DNA of 64,000 bases from Pedobacter sp. PF22-3 (GTDB lineage Bacteria; Bacteroidota; Bacteroidia; Sphingobacteriales; Sphingobacteriaceae): the NCBI RefSeq assembly GCF_026239555.1, contig NZ_JAPIVP010000015.1, forward strand, positions 80,050 to 144,049, read 5' to 3'. Under the pieces are notes generated by a model, which was not told the origin of the DNA, made no database searches, and saw nothing but the letters and a program-made list of their open reading frames with translations. Shown here piece after piece: positions 8,779-16,592 of this stretch. The first letter of the stretch is position 1. Each line of letters starts with the position of its first letter. Made by a program: the position numbers and the translations under genes.

Positions 8779-9549
8779 ATGAATATGAATATTGAGGTTA
8801 CTTCTTGCTTAGAAGTATGTGCTAACTCTTACCAATCGGCATTGGCCGCCCAAAATGCTGGTGCAAAAAGAGTAGAATTTTGTGATAACCTGGCAGAAGG
8901 CGGTACCACACCAAGTTATGCCCAGATTGCATTGGCCAAGAAAAATCTATCCATTGAAGTTTGGCCAATTATCCGTCCGCGGGGTGGCGATTTTCTATAC
9001 TCCGACACAGAATTCGAAATAATGAAAGAGGATATAAAAATCTGTAAATCATTAAATTGTGAAGGTATAGTTATTGGAATACTTAAGGCCGATGGCACAA
9101 TTGACAAAGAACGCTGTAAGGAACTTATTGAGTTGGCCAAACCTATGGAGGTTGCTTTCCACAGGGCATTTGATATGACCAACGATCTGAATCAGGCGCT
9201 GGAAGATTTAATCGCACTCAACATAAAAAGGGTACTCACTTCCGGAGGGGCTTCTTATGCAATGCTGGGTGCAGGAAAATTAGCACAACTTGTAAAAAAA
9301 GCAGCGGGACGGATTACCATCATGCCTGGTGCGGGAATTAATGAAAACAATATCAAAAACCTGATTGATCAAACCGGTGCAACACAATTCCACGCTTCTG
9401 CCAAGGAATTTGTTCCCAGTAAAATGGAATTCAGAAATACTGAAACCAGAATGGGCAGTATAGAGGATGAATATCGGTATGAACTCACCTCAGAAACCAA
9501 AGTGAAAGCTTTGGTGGCTTGTATAAATGAAGCTTTTAATTTAAAATAA
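8779..9549 (+). CDS. cutC: Copper homeostasis protein CutC
   Basis: 256 residues, a TIM-barrel protein of the CutC family. Typical segments are EVCANSYQSALAAQNAGAKR near the start (a barrel strand plus helix), a GGTTPSY turn, IIRPRGGDFLYS, the FHRAFDM motif, LTSGGA, and PGAGIN late in the barrel. CutC was linked genetically to copper tolerance in E. coli; its biochemical role is unsettled. Two candidate ATGs lie 6 bases apart (8779 and 8785); either gives an intact barrel. The gene converges on the DUF983 gene, whose stop is only 9 bases away. Confidence 0.93.
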   Translation: MNMNIEVTSCLEVCANSYQSALAAQNAGAKRVEFCDNLAEGGTTPSYAQIALAKKNLSIEVWPIIRPRGGDFLYSDTEFEIMKEDIKICKSLNCEGIVIGILKADGTIDKERCKELIELAKPMEVAFHRAFDMTNDLNQALEDLIALNIKRVLTSGGASYAMLGAGKLAQLVKKAAGRITIMPGAGINENNIKNLIDQTGATQFHASAKEFVPSKMEFRNTETRMGSIEDEYRYELTSETKVKALVACINEAFNLK

Positions 9550-9558
9550 GATTCGCTT

Positions 9559-9951
9559 CTAATCTCCACTTCCAGGCACATAATGTAACCCTGGTGTAAG
9601 GTAATGAAGCAAAATCACTCTAGAATAGCGGTAATTTATTGGCGAAAACAACAAAACACCTGCTAAGATTAGTCCCACGTAGTACCACAGATTCTCATAT
9701 ACCAGGGCTAAACCTAAAACATATGATGCTACACCAATGGTAATGATTTCTGCAACATTCATGGCATAACTTACAAACATGGCAACATAGAAAAACCCAG
9801 GTTCGCGCTCAAATTTCAAATTGCAATGTGGACAGTTTACATTTGTTTTTTGTAGCTTGAATGAGTAAGCACTACCTGTAAAAATATCTCCTTTGCGGCA
9901 CCTCGGACACTTACACTGTACAAAAGCCTGGAATTTCGTTAACGCTGCCAT
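9559..9951 (-). CDS. DUF983 zinc-ribbon membrane protein
   Basis: 130 residues. An N-terminal zinc-ribbon has two CxxC pairs (CPRC and CPHC), followed by two membrane spans at about 58-80 and 84-106. The C-terminal part is short and polar. This is the standard DUF983 layout. The family is widespread in Bacteroidota and alpha-proteobacteria, sometimes near cytochrome oxidase genes, but has no proven role. The gene has a clean TATCTTTG -7 element on its strand at 9972-9979 and a palindrome centred about 43 bases upstream of the likely transcript start, so it may be under Crp-type activation. Confidence 0.85.
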   Translation of the reverse strand: MAALTKFQAFVQCKCPRCRKGDIFTGSAYSFKLQKTNVNCPHCNLKFEREPGFFYVAMFVSYAMNVAEIITIGVASYVLGLALVYENLWYYVGLILAGVLLFSPINYRYSRVILLHYLTPGLHYVPGSGD

Positions 9952-9971
9952 AATCTTCTAATTTGATCATA

Positions 9972-9979
9972 CAAAGATA
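9972..9979 (-). promoter_or_regulatory. Promoter -7 element of the DUF983 gene
   Basis: On the minus strand the sequence is TATCTTTG, a perfect match to the Bacteroidota TAnnTTTG -7 element, 21 bases before the ATG at 9951. There is no good -33 TTTG at the usual distance. The expected place is instead occupied by the palindrome at 10003-10016, which suggests an activator-dependent promoter. Confidence 0.5.
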
Positions 9980-10002
9980 AGCCTAAAAATAAACACTAAT
10001 TT

Positions 10003-10016
10003 ATGATCTAGGTCAT
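10003..10016. promoter_or_regulatory. Possible Crp-type operator upstream of the DUF983 gene
   Basis: The sequence ATGATCTAGGTCAT is a 14-base dyad broken only at one symmetric pair. Its centre lies about 35 bases upstream of the -7 element and roughly 43 bases upstream of the predicted start of transcription, the class II position for a Crp-like activator. A Crp/Fnr-family gene ends 86 bases further upstream. That this regulator binds here is inference. Confidence 0.4.
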
Positions 10017-10101
10017 GTTTGTGGCATTAGTTTGGTAATTTAACGGCTTATTTATCATTAAATATTCCTGTTGCTTAACTGTACAAATCACTGATGATTT
10101 A

Positions 10102-10683
10102 CTAAACCTTAACTATTTTTCCTTTAACGGTTTTAATCAGACCTTTATCGGCTAGTAGTTTCATTCCTCTGATAACGGTTTCCACCCTCAAACCAGTCAT
10201 GTCGGCTAGTTCTTGTCGCGTTACTTTTAAATTTTCACCTACGGCAATATCATTAAGCAGGTAATTGATCATTGTTAGCAAACGGTGATCAGCCTTTTCA
10301 CTTGCCAGTTCTTCCAACATCATCGATTTATAAAACAGGCGGTTACTTAAAGTACGGATCAGCTCCATGCTAAAATTGGGCTCGTTTTCAATCAGCTCGA
10401 AAAAATCTTCTTTATTTACGGCAATAATCTGCGAATCTTTGTTGGCAATGGTGAAGGCTAAATAAGGCCGATCGGTTAACAAGGCCGGTTCACCAAAATA
10501 TTGGCCTGTTTTAAAAACGCCTTGAATAAATTCTTTCCCTTCATTACTCACGGTAACCATGCGCACCTCGCCCGATTTGATAAAATACACATAGCGGGGC
10601 TGCATCCCAGGCTCGTAAATAACCGAATCTTTTGGATAGCTCTTGAGTTTTAAACCTTTATCAATCAGTTTTTGGATGTTCAT
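10102..10683 (-). CDS. Crp/Fnr family transcriptional regulator
   Basis: 193 residues. Residues 10-120 form a cyclic-nucleotide-binding-type beta barrel (KSGEVRMVTVSNEGKEF, then the YFGEPALL segment). A long dimerisation helix follows, and a winged helix-turn-helix lies at about 145-190 (VTRQELADMTGLRVETVIRGMK). There is no cluster of N-terminal cysteines, so it is not an Fnr-type iron-sulfur sensor. The effector is unknown. It is slightly shorter than E. coli Crp (210). Family call is firm. The targets are unknown, though the palindrome at 10003 next to the neighbouring DUF983 promoter is a candidate. Confidence 0.9.
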   Translation of the reverse strand: MNIQKLIDKGLKLKSYPKDSVIYEPGMQPRYVYFIKSGEVRMVTVSNEGKEFIQGVFKTGQYFGEPALLTDRPYLAFTIANKDSQIIAVNKEDFFELIENEPNFSMELIRTLSNRLFYKSMMLEELASEKADHRLLTMINYLLNDIAVGENLKVTRQELADMTGLRVETVIRGMKLLADKGLIKTVKGKIVKV

Positions 10684-10834
10684 GGCTTTGCAGGCTTTGG
10701 CGGAATAGCATGTATCTATATTTCATTTTAAAACACCGACTTAAAAAGACCTTATTAAAAAAACAATATGTCCATAAATGCAACGCTACTATTTAAAGAT
10801 TCTTCATTGTTCAGAATAATCAAACTCACAAAGG

Positions 10835-11821
10835 CTACCCCAGCGTTTCTTTCATTAAGCGGGTATAAAATTCTTTTAGCGTAATGCCCATTGCAGCTAC
10901 CTGCTGGGGAATAAAACTGGTTGCTGTTTGTCCGGGAATGGTATTGATTTCAATAAAATAAAATTTACCGGTTCCTTCCTCCAGAAAGTAATCGATACGC
11001 ACTACTCCCCTACAGTTCAGTTTTTGATATACCTCTTTTACCACCTGCTGCACACGGCTTACCTCTTCGGCATTCATTCTGCCCGGGGTAATTTCTTCGG
11101 TTGCACCTGGTGTATATTTGGCTTCGAAATCGAAAAACTCATTCTGCGGAATCACTTCTGTTGCAGGCAAAACAATAATTTGTCTGTCTGAACCAAAAAT
11201 GCCAACCGAGAATTCCCTGCCGTTCACAAACTCTTCGATTAAAATCTGCGTATCCTCCTTAAATGCTTTTTCAATCGCTTCTTCAAGATCATCGGCATGT
11301 TTTACCTTAGTCATGCCAATGCTGCTTCCCCCACTGTTGGGTTTAACAAAATAGGGTAACCGTAAATCCTGCTTAATCTGATTTAAGTTATAATTTCCGC
11401 CTTTAAATATCTGAACAGATTTTGCGGTATACAGGTTATCAATATCTGCCACAATAGCTTTGGTGTAACCTTTATTCATGGTGATGGATGAAGTTAAGGC
11501 ATCACAGGTAGTATAAGGAATACCCAACATGTCGAAATATCCCTGTAATTTTCCATCCTCACCAGGAGAACCATGTATGGATATAAAAATACCATCAAAC
11601 TTAATTTTTCTTCCTTCCAGCGTTAAGGAAAAATCATTTTTATCAATTTCTATTTTAACAGAATCGGATGGTTCATAAAACCAGCCTTTTTCGTTCAGCA
11701 TAATCTTATACACATCGTATAAATTAGGGTCGATATTTTGAGCAATGGTGGCTGCGCTTTTTACAGAAACAACCCATTCGCCTGTGGTACCGCCTGTTAG
11801 CAATGCTATCGTTTTCTTCAT
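10835..11821 (-). CDS. ddl: D-alanine--D-alanine ligase
   Basis: 328 residues from the ATG at 11821; a longer frame upstream adds 16 residues that do not resemble the family. This cytoplasmic ATP-grasp enzyme joins two D-Ala for peptidoglycan precursors. Motifs: HGSPGEDGKLQG at about 77-88 (the family HGxxGEDGxxQG), PYFVKPNSGGSSIGMTKV (ATP-binding loop), EEFVNGREFSVG, and INTIPGQTATS near the C-terminus with the metal-binding Asn. It is transcribed away from the PASTA/mltG group, which also acts in cell-wall synthesis, across a 202-base gap. Confidence 0.93.
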   Translation of the reverse strand: MKKTIALLTGGTTGEWVVSVKSAATIAQNIDPNLYDVYKIMLNEKGWFYEPSDSVKIEIDKNDFSLTLEGRKIKFDGIFISIHGSPGEDGKLQGYFDMLGIPYTTCDALTSSITMNKGYTKAIVADIDNLYTAKSVQIFKGGNYNLNQIKQDLRLPYFVKPNSGGSSIGMTKVKHADDLEEAIEKAFKEDTQILIEEFVNGREFSVGIFGSDRQIIVLPATEVIPQNEFFDFEAKYTPGATEEITPGRMNAEEVSRVQQVVKEVYQKLNCRGVVRIDYFLEEGTGKFYFIEINTIPGQTATSFIPQQVAAMGITLKEFYTRLMKETLG

Positions 11822-11985
11822 GTTAAAAATCCTTTTATAAATAGAAATTGAATATAAATATATCCTCAAAAATATAAATATCTTTGTGCTTTAGTATTAT
11901 TGAAAGCGAGAATTTATGGAAGGAATTGGATAAAGATAGAATGGAGGAAATAGACGCGATAATCCAATCCATCATTTAAAATAGT

Positions 11986-11993
11986 TACATTTG
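11986..11993 (+). promoter_or_regulatory. Promoter -7 element of the PASTA-mltG operon
   Basis: TACATTTG, a perfect TAnnTTTG element, 31 bases before the ATG at 12024. No TTTG is present at the usual -33 distance, so the -33 side is weak or activator-dependent. Confidence 0.45.
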
Positions 11994-12023
11994 AGCTTGT
12001 ACGCATAACCCAAATTAAGATTC

Positions 12024-12794
12024 ATGTCTAAATTTATAGAGTATTTAAAAACCAAATCGTTTAGAAACAACATTTTAGCAGCAGTAGTAACTGTTATCGT
12101 GCTTTTACTGGTTGCCTTTTTTAGTTTAAGATATTATACGAAACACGGACAAGGTTTAAATGTACCACTGGTAAAAGGATTATCTTTTGAGCAGGCCGTA
12201 AAGAAACTGGAAGATGCCGGATTAAAATATGAAGTAGATTCTGTTTTTATTATGGATCAACCTGCCGGAATTGTAATTGATCAGGATCCTGATCCCAATA
12301 CTTTTGTAAAAGATAACCGTACCATTTATTTAACCATTAATGCAGGTAGAACACCGAATACAAAATTCCCTGATATTGCGTTTAAAACCTTAAGAGAAGC
12401 ACAGGCTATTATAGAGAGTTCGAGATTAAAACTTGGCGATACCACCTACAAACCGGACGTAAGTCGCGATGTAGTTTTAGAAGCCTCTTTTGGCGGTCAG
12501 CCGATCACAGCCGGGCAGGTAGTGCCTGTTGGCTCAAGGATTAACCTGGTATTAGGCGATGGTCGTGGAAACGAAGAGGTAGATATTCCGCAGTTAATGG
12601 GCTTAACCATGGATGAAGCTAAATTTAGCCTGAGAGGATCAAACCTCACTTTGGGTAGCATCATGTACGATGGCCCGATTACCGATAGCGCTGCTGCCGT
12701 TATTACTAAACAAGATCCTATGCTGGTTGATTCGGTAACGAAAGTGCCAATAGGTACCAGAATTAACATTACGCTATCTAATAAACAACCATAA
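12024..12794 (+). CDS. PASTA domain membrane protein
   Basis: 256 residues. A short cytoplasmic N-terminus is followed by one membrane span at about 17-39 and three PASTA repeats in the periplasm (about 45-110, 112-180 and 185-255). Each repeat has the hallmark P-x-(V/I/L)-x-G-(L)-(S/T)-x-(E/D)-(A)-x pattern, for example VPLVKGLSFEQAVKKL and IPQLMGLTMDEAKFSL. PASTA domains bind unlinked peptidoglycan or beta-lactams, usually on kinases or penicillin-binding proteins. Here there is no catalytic domain, a form common in Bacteroidota. It starts a four-gene run with mltG, 18 bases downstream. Confidence 0.88.
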   Translation: MSKFIEYLKTKSFRNNILAAVVTVIVLLLVAFFSLRYYTKHGQGLNVPLVKGLSFEQAVKKLEDAGLKYEVDSVFIMDQPAGIVIDQDPDPNTFVKDNRTIYLTINAGRTPNTKFPDIAFKTLREAQAIIESSRLKLGDTTYKPDVSRDVVLEASFGGQPITAGQVVPVGSRINLVLGDGRGNEEVDIPQLMGLTMDEAKFSLRGSNLTLGSIMYDGPITDSAAAVITKQDPMLVDSVTKVPIGTRINITLSNKQP

Positions 12795-12812
12795 ACAAGT
12801 ATCATATTAAAG

Positions 12813-13868
12813 ATGACTGAAGTAGAAAAAAAGAACATGGGTACAGGCAAAAAAGCGGCTATAGTTATTGCGCTTGTAGTTATTTTAATTGCCGGTTACT
12901 TTGCGTTGAATATTTACAGGCTTTATTTTGCGCCTAACGTTACCGAAAATCAAAAATATTTATACATCAAAACCGGAAGCAGCTATGATGATCTCGTTGC
13001 AGAAATAAAAAAGAAAGATCTGCTAAAAAGCGTGTCGTCTTTTACAGCTGCTGCCGGAAAAATGAATTTAGCGACAACTGTTAAACCAGGACGTTACCGC
13101 CTGAAAAAAGGGATGACCAACCGCACGTTGATTAACATGATCAAAGCCGGAAACCAGGACCCTGTTAAATTAAAATTCCATAACATCCGTAAGAAAGAAA
13201 ATTTTGCAGCCTATCTGGCCAGTAACCTGGAAGCCGATTCGTTAAGTTTTATCAAGGTATTAGATTCTACTGCGCTGATTAGCAAATATGGTTTTAACCA
13301 GGATAATGTATATGCCATGTTTATCCCGAACACTTACGAAATGTACTGGAATATTTCGCCGGTTGATTTTTTTGAGCGCATGCACAAGGAGTATGAGAAA
13401 TTCTGGACAGCAGACCGCAAGCAAAAAGCAGCGAGTTTGAACCTTACACCTGCACAAGTATACACTTTGGCTTCTATTGTAGATGCAGAGGCACTTTACG
13501 ATAAAGAGATGCCAATTATAGCGGGTTTGTATTTAAACCGCTTAAATAAAGGCATATTACTTCAGGCTGATCCGACGGTGATTTTTGCCAATAACGATTT
13601 TACAGTAAAAAGGGTAACCGGAAAATTATTACAGGTACAATCGCTTTACAATACGTATAAATATGCAGGTTTGCCTCCAGGCCCGATTATGATGCCAAGC
13701 ATTAATGCCATTGATGCCGTGCTTAACCGCGATAACAACAATTACATTTACATGTGCGCCAAAGAAGATTTCTCGGGTTACCATAACTTTGCTGAAACCA
13801 AGGCTGAACACGAAATTAATGCTAAGAAATACCGTGAGGCGTTAAACAAAAGAAATATATTTAAATAA
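12813..13868 (+). CDS. mltG: Endolytic murein transglycosylase MltG
   Basis: 351 residues, anchored by one membrane span at about 13-33. An N-terminal LysM-like region spans about 45-105 (KTGSSYDDLVAEIKKK). The YceG/MltG catalytic domain follows, with the signature segment ASIVDAEA...YLNRLNKGILLQADPTV. The usual E-x-E of the active site reads D-A-E here; the second Glu is kept. The enzyme cuts nascent glycan strands and so sets their length. Its stop codon overlaps the ATG of the next gene (TAATG), meaning tight coupling. Length is normal for the family. Confidence 0.9.
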   Translation: MTEVEKKNMGTGKKAAIVIALVVILIAGYFALNIYRLYFAPNVTENQKYLYIKTGSSYDDLVAEIKKKDLLKSVSSFTAAAGKMNLATTVKPGRYRLKKGMTNRTLINMIKAGNQDPVKLKFHNIRKKENFAAYLASNLEADSLSFIKVLDSTALISKYGFNQDNVYAMFIPNTYEMYWNISPVDFFERMHKEYEKFWTADRKQKAASLNLTPAQVYTLASIVDAEALYDKEMPIIAGLYLNRLNKGILLQADPTVIFANNDFTVKRVTGKLLQVQSLYNTYKYAGLPPGPIMMPSINAIDAVLNRDNNNYIYMCAKEDFSGYHNFAETKAEHEINAKKYREALNKRNIFK

Positions 13869-14275
13869 TGTTTAGCCACAGTACAAAAATCAGGGTTCGT
13901 TATGGCGAAACCGACCAGATGGGTTATATGTATTATGGCAATTATGCACAATACTACGAAGTAGGCCGGGTAGAAATGTTGCGCAGCTTAGGCATGAGCT
14001 ATAGCTCAATGGAGGCTGATGGTATTATGATGCCTGTTTTAGAATTAAAGTGCAAGTACATTAAACCTGCTCTTTACGATCAGGAAATTACGGTAAAGAC
14101 AATCATTAAAACCTTGCCCGGCGTTAGGATCTTTTTTGAGTATGAGTTGTATAACGAAAAAGAGGAACTCATCAACATTGGTTCAACCACACTGGTTTTT
14201 GTTGATATGAAGAAAAATAAACCAACAAATCCACCCGAAAATTTTATGGAAAAATTATCGGTGTTTTTTAATTAA
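13868..14275 (+). CDS. Acyl-CoA thioesterase, 4HBT hotdog fold (YbgC-like)
   Basis: 135 residues, a single hotdog domain. The signature VRYGETDQMGYMYYGNYAQYY carries the catalytic Asp of the 4-hydroxybenzoyl-CoA thioesterase/YbgC family (the D-Q-M-G-x-x-Y motif). It probably hydrolyses short or aromatic acyl-CoA. Its ATG shares one base with the mltG stop, and yihY follows after 8 bases, so it is co-transcribed with envelope genes. The substrate is unknown. Confidence 0.88.
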   Translation: MFSHSTKIRVRYGETDQMGYMYYGNYAQYYEVGRVEMLRSLGMSYSSMEADGIMMPVLELKCKYIKPALYDQEITVKTIIKTLPGVRIFFEYELYNEKEELINIGSTTLVFVDMKKNKPTNPPENFMEKLSVFFN

Positions 14276-14283
14276 CCAATATA

Positions 14284-15273
14284 ATGGAATGGTTACACAG
14301 GCAGTTATTACATCTTAAACTCTATTCTAGATTTATAGAATGGACTAAAGGATGCATTTTGCCTGGTTTTAGCCCACTCCCCTTATATACTGTCGCCACA
14401 TTTTTCTTTCGTGAAATCGGAAAAGATGCCTTGGTAAACAAGTCATCATCATTAGCATACAGTTTCATGCTGGCCATTTTCCCAGGGATTATCTTCTTGT
14501 TTACTTTAATTCCTTTTATCCCCATTAAGGGTTTCCAGGATCAACTTTTAAATTTAATCCAGCTGGTATTGCCGCACAATGCATTTGATGCCTTTGAACT
14601 GACTTTGAAAGATATCATCAAAAACCAGAACAAGGGGTTGTTATCTTTCGGTTTTTTATCTGCACTTTTTTTTGCAACTAATGGGGTTAAAAACCTGATG
14701 AAAGCTTTCAATAAATCATCATTAATTATTGAAACCAGGGGCTGGATTAAACAACGTTTAATTGCGCTTGTACTCACTGTAATTATCTGCTTCTCTATCA
14801 TCATCTGCATCAGTGCAATGGCCTTGGGTGAAGTTCTATTAAACAAAATTAACGATGAACTGCACCTCAAAGATAGTTTTTTGATTTATACCATCAAATT
14901 TACCCGTTGGGCATTATTGGCCATCCTGTACTTTATTACCATTTCCATTTTATACCGTTACGGACCCTCCCATACCAAAAAATGGCGCTTATTTAGTGCG
15001 GGTTCCTGGCTGGCTACTATTCTGGCCTTTCTTACCATTTGGGGATTTTCGTTTTACATCAACCATTTTGCTTCCTACAATAAGGTCTATGGCTCTATCG
15101 GAACATTAATCGTAGTGATGATCTGGCTTTACCTCAACTCGTTGATTTTATTGATCGGGTTTGAGCTGAATGCCAGTGTTGATGTAAGCAAAAGAAGTGT
15201 GAAAATTATCCGGCCTACCTTTAATTTGTTCAAAAAATCTGAGCCAATTGAAGAAAATATACAGAAGAAATAA
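14284..15273 (+). CDS. YihY/BrkB family inner-membrane protein
   Basis: 329 residues with six membrane spans in the YihY/virulence-factor BrkB pattern. Hallmarks are SSSLAYSFMLAIFPGIIFL near the first span (about 55-75), then the late segment YGSIGTLIVVMIWLYLNSLILLIGFELNA (about 258-286), whose IGFELNA ending is typical. The family was once mis-called ribonuclease BN; its real function is unknown, and transport or envelope roles have been suggested. It is the last gene of the PASTA-mltG-thioesterase group. Confidence 0.88.
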   Translation: MEWLHRQLLHLKLYSRFIEWTKGCILPGFSPLPLYTVATFFFREIGKDALVNKSSSLAYSFMLAIFPGIIFLFTLIPFIPIKGFQDQLLNLIQLVLPHNAFDAFELTLKDIIKNQNKGLLSFGFLSALFFATNGVKNLMKAFNKSSLIIETRGWIKQRLIALVLTVIICFSIIICISAMALGEVLLNKINDELHLKDSFLIYTIKFTRWALLAILYFITISILYRYGPSHTKKWRLFSAGSWLATILAFLTIWGFSFYINHFASYNKVYGSIGTLIVVMIWLYLNSLILLIGFELNASVDVSKRSVKIIRPTFNLFKKSEPIEENIQKK

Positions 15274-15332
15274 TTTTTTCTCCCTCTGTGTTAAGTAATT
15301 ATCAAGTTTATATAAAAAAAAAGCTTTCTAAG

Positions 15333-15363
15333 TTTGCAGAGTTAAGCTGAGTTTGTACTTTTG
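15333..15363 (+). promoter_or_regulatory. Promoter of tRNA-Ser
   Basis: TTTG at 15333-15336 and TACTTTTG at 15356-15363 are separated by 19 bases, a full match to the Bacteroidota promoter (TTTG-N19-TAnnTTTG). The mature tRNA begins 5 bases after the -7 element. This is the best promoter in the window. Confidence 0.75.
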
Positions 15364-15367
15364 CAGC

Positions 15368-15452
15368 GGAGAGCTGGCAGAGTGGTCGAATGCGGCAGTC
15401 TTGAAAACTGTTGACTGTAACAGGTCCGGGGGTTCGAATCCCTCGCTCTCCG
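15368..15452 (+). tRNA. tRNA-Ser (anticodon TGA)
   Basis: An 85-base class II tRNA. The acceptor stem GGAGAGC pairs with GCTCTCC at 15445-15451, followed by discriminator G. The anticodon loop reads CTTGAAA with anticodon TGA, flanked by GCAGT/ACTGT. A long variable arm and the T-loop GGTTCGAATCC follow. CCA is not fully encoded (CA follows). A strong promoter lies just upstream. The 3' end is the apparent integration site of the island to the right. Confidence 0.96.
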
Positions 15453-15454
15453 CA
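15439..15454 (+). other. Left attachment-site-like repeat (tRNA-Ser 3' end)
   Basis: The 16 bases TCCCTCGCTCTCCGCA at the tRNA 3' end recur with one mismatch at 20700-20715 and with two at 20556-20571, in the same orientation. Together they look like the direct repeats (attL/attR) left by an element that integrated into tRNA-Ser. Confidence 0.55.
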
Positions 15455-15718
15455 TGAAGGGTTTCCTTCAAAATCATCAAAGGGTTGCTCCAAAAATAGC
15501 AGCCCTTTTTCTTTGATTATCAATAACTTATGAGCGAACTCCACATTAATTTCAGGTATTCTAAAACTACCTTCTTTATATGTGAGTCCCTGTTTGAACA
15601 CCTGGTTTAAAATAGCATACTTTTGCCCTAAACTGGAATCCTGGAAAATTTTAGGCATATTTAACATATAAGGCAGCAAATGCAGTTCGTTATGCAGGTC
15701 ATCTTCAAGTTTAAGGGC
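15455..15718 (-). pseudogene. C-terminal fragment of a large serine recombinase
   Basis: A minus-strand frame here ends with NVEFAHKLLIIKEKGLLFLE after VFKQGLTYKEGSFRIP. That pattern is how Bacteroidota large serine recombinases end (a beta-strand, then an arginine-threonine/proline turn and a short tail). Only about 85-90 residues remain, with no resolvase catalytic domain. Reading on into the tRNA gives the well-known false peptide GERGIRTPG, so the frame has no proper stop of its own before the tRNA. At about 15720 it abuts a coupling-protein fragment in the opposite direction, which marks a deletion junction. I read it as what is left of the island's integrase. Confidence 0.5.
15481..15510. 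terminator. Rho-independent terminator after tRNA-Ser
   Basis: AGGGTTGCT (15481-15489) pairs with AGCAGCCCT (15498-15506), with one G-T pair, and is followed by a T run. It sits 29 bases after the tRNA but lies inside the recombinase fragment, so it came with the island or was co-opted. Confidence 0.55.
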
Positions 15719-15727
15719 AGAAGTAAT

Positions 15728-16326
15728 ATGATTAGTTGTACGATTGGGATTCAAAGCATTGAGCAGGTAAAAAAGGAATATGGCTCGGAACAGGCGGAGA
15801 TTATAGCGGGCATTTGTGCCAATATTATCAGCGGGCAGGTATCGGGTGATAGTGCAAAGAAGCTTTCGGAGACTTTCGGTAAAATTATGCAGGATAGGCA
15901 GAGCATCAACAGCAATGATACTTCAATTTCTAAATCTACTCAGATGGATTATGCGATTCCAGCTCTAAAATTGCTACGCTTTCTTCGGGTGAGTTTATCG
16001 GGATAGTGGCCGATAGTCCGGGTGAAAAGATACCGCAAAAAATGTTTCATGGGGAGATTCAAAATGATCATGATGCTATTGCAACAGAGGAAGCTGGATA
16101 CAAATTGCTTCCAGTTCTTCGAACAGTTACAAAAGAGGATATTGATGAAAACTATTTAAGAGTTAAAAGAGATGTACAGGAGTTGATGAGGCTGGAGCTG
16201 AAAAAGATCAGTAATCGTCAGCCGAAGAAATTGAATAAAAGGAAAAATCGTGATTCTGTTATTGCACAGGGAAAAGCAAAGAAAATGGCGAAAACGGTAA
16301 AAGAGCCAAAAATAAATTCACTATGA
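15728..16326 (+). pseudogene. Frameshifted C-terminal fragment of a TraG/VirD4-type coupling protein
   Basis: Two overlapping frames (to 16006, then from about 15965) together read as one C-terminal domain. It begins IGIQSIEQVKKEYGSEQAEI, continues NIISGQVSGDSAKKLSETFG, then after a one-base loss near 15971 continues KIATLSSGEFVGIVADSPG and ends in a basic tail. This is the conserved end of the Bacteroidota conjugation coupling ATPase (TraG/MobC, TraM-recognition type). The Walker A and B parts are missing. The frameshift and truncation mark it as dead. It shows that the island descends from a conjugative or mobilisable element. Confidence 0.7.
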
Positions 16327-16359
16327 AGTTTCGCCATCGGAAATTTGCATAAAAGTTAA

Positions 16360-16527
16360 TTATCTAAGAAGTCGTTTTATTTGTCTTTTTCGCGGTATCT
16401 TATTATTTTGATTCCGTTTAAGCATTTTTACCAGGTATTTCGCTAGAGGAAATATTATTCCTGTAATAATTGTCGCAATGCCTCCCAAATCAAGTTCAGC
16501 ATGCTCTATAATGATATGTATTTCCAT
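16360..16527 (-). CDS. Small single-span membrane protein, third gene of the KAP operon
   Basis: 55 residues, ATG at 16527 and stop at 16360. Residues 1-11 are a short N-terminus with His and Glu (HIIIEHAELD), residues 13-34 form one clear membrane helix (GGIATIITGIIFPLAKYLV), and residues 35-55 are strongly basic (KRNQNNKIPRKRQIKRLLR). By the positive-inside rule the tail faces the cytoplasm. I do not recognise the family. It lies 65 bases behind the 273-residue gene on the same strand, with no terminator visible between them, so it is probably the third member of the KAP operon. Short size makes chance possible, but the clean helix and codon-like pattern favour a real gene. Confidence 0.6.
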   Translation of the reverse strand: MEIHIIIEHAELDLGGIATIITGIIFPLAKYLVKMLKRNQNNKIPRKRQIKRLLR

Positions 16528-16592
16528 CGTGTAAAAATTAACCTTACAAAAATGAAAATTAAATCAAGCAGGGGTGGGTCTAGGGGTCACCC

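Noticed and set aside
15308..15754. A 148-residue frame across tRNA-Ser on the minus strand
   Set aside because: Its C-terminal part (GERGIRTPG...) is the translated antisense of tRNA-Ser, a known artefact. Only the upstream part was kept, as a recombinase fragment.
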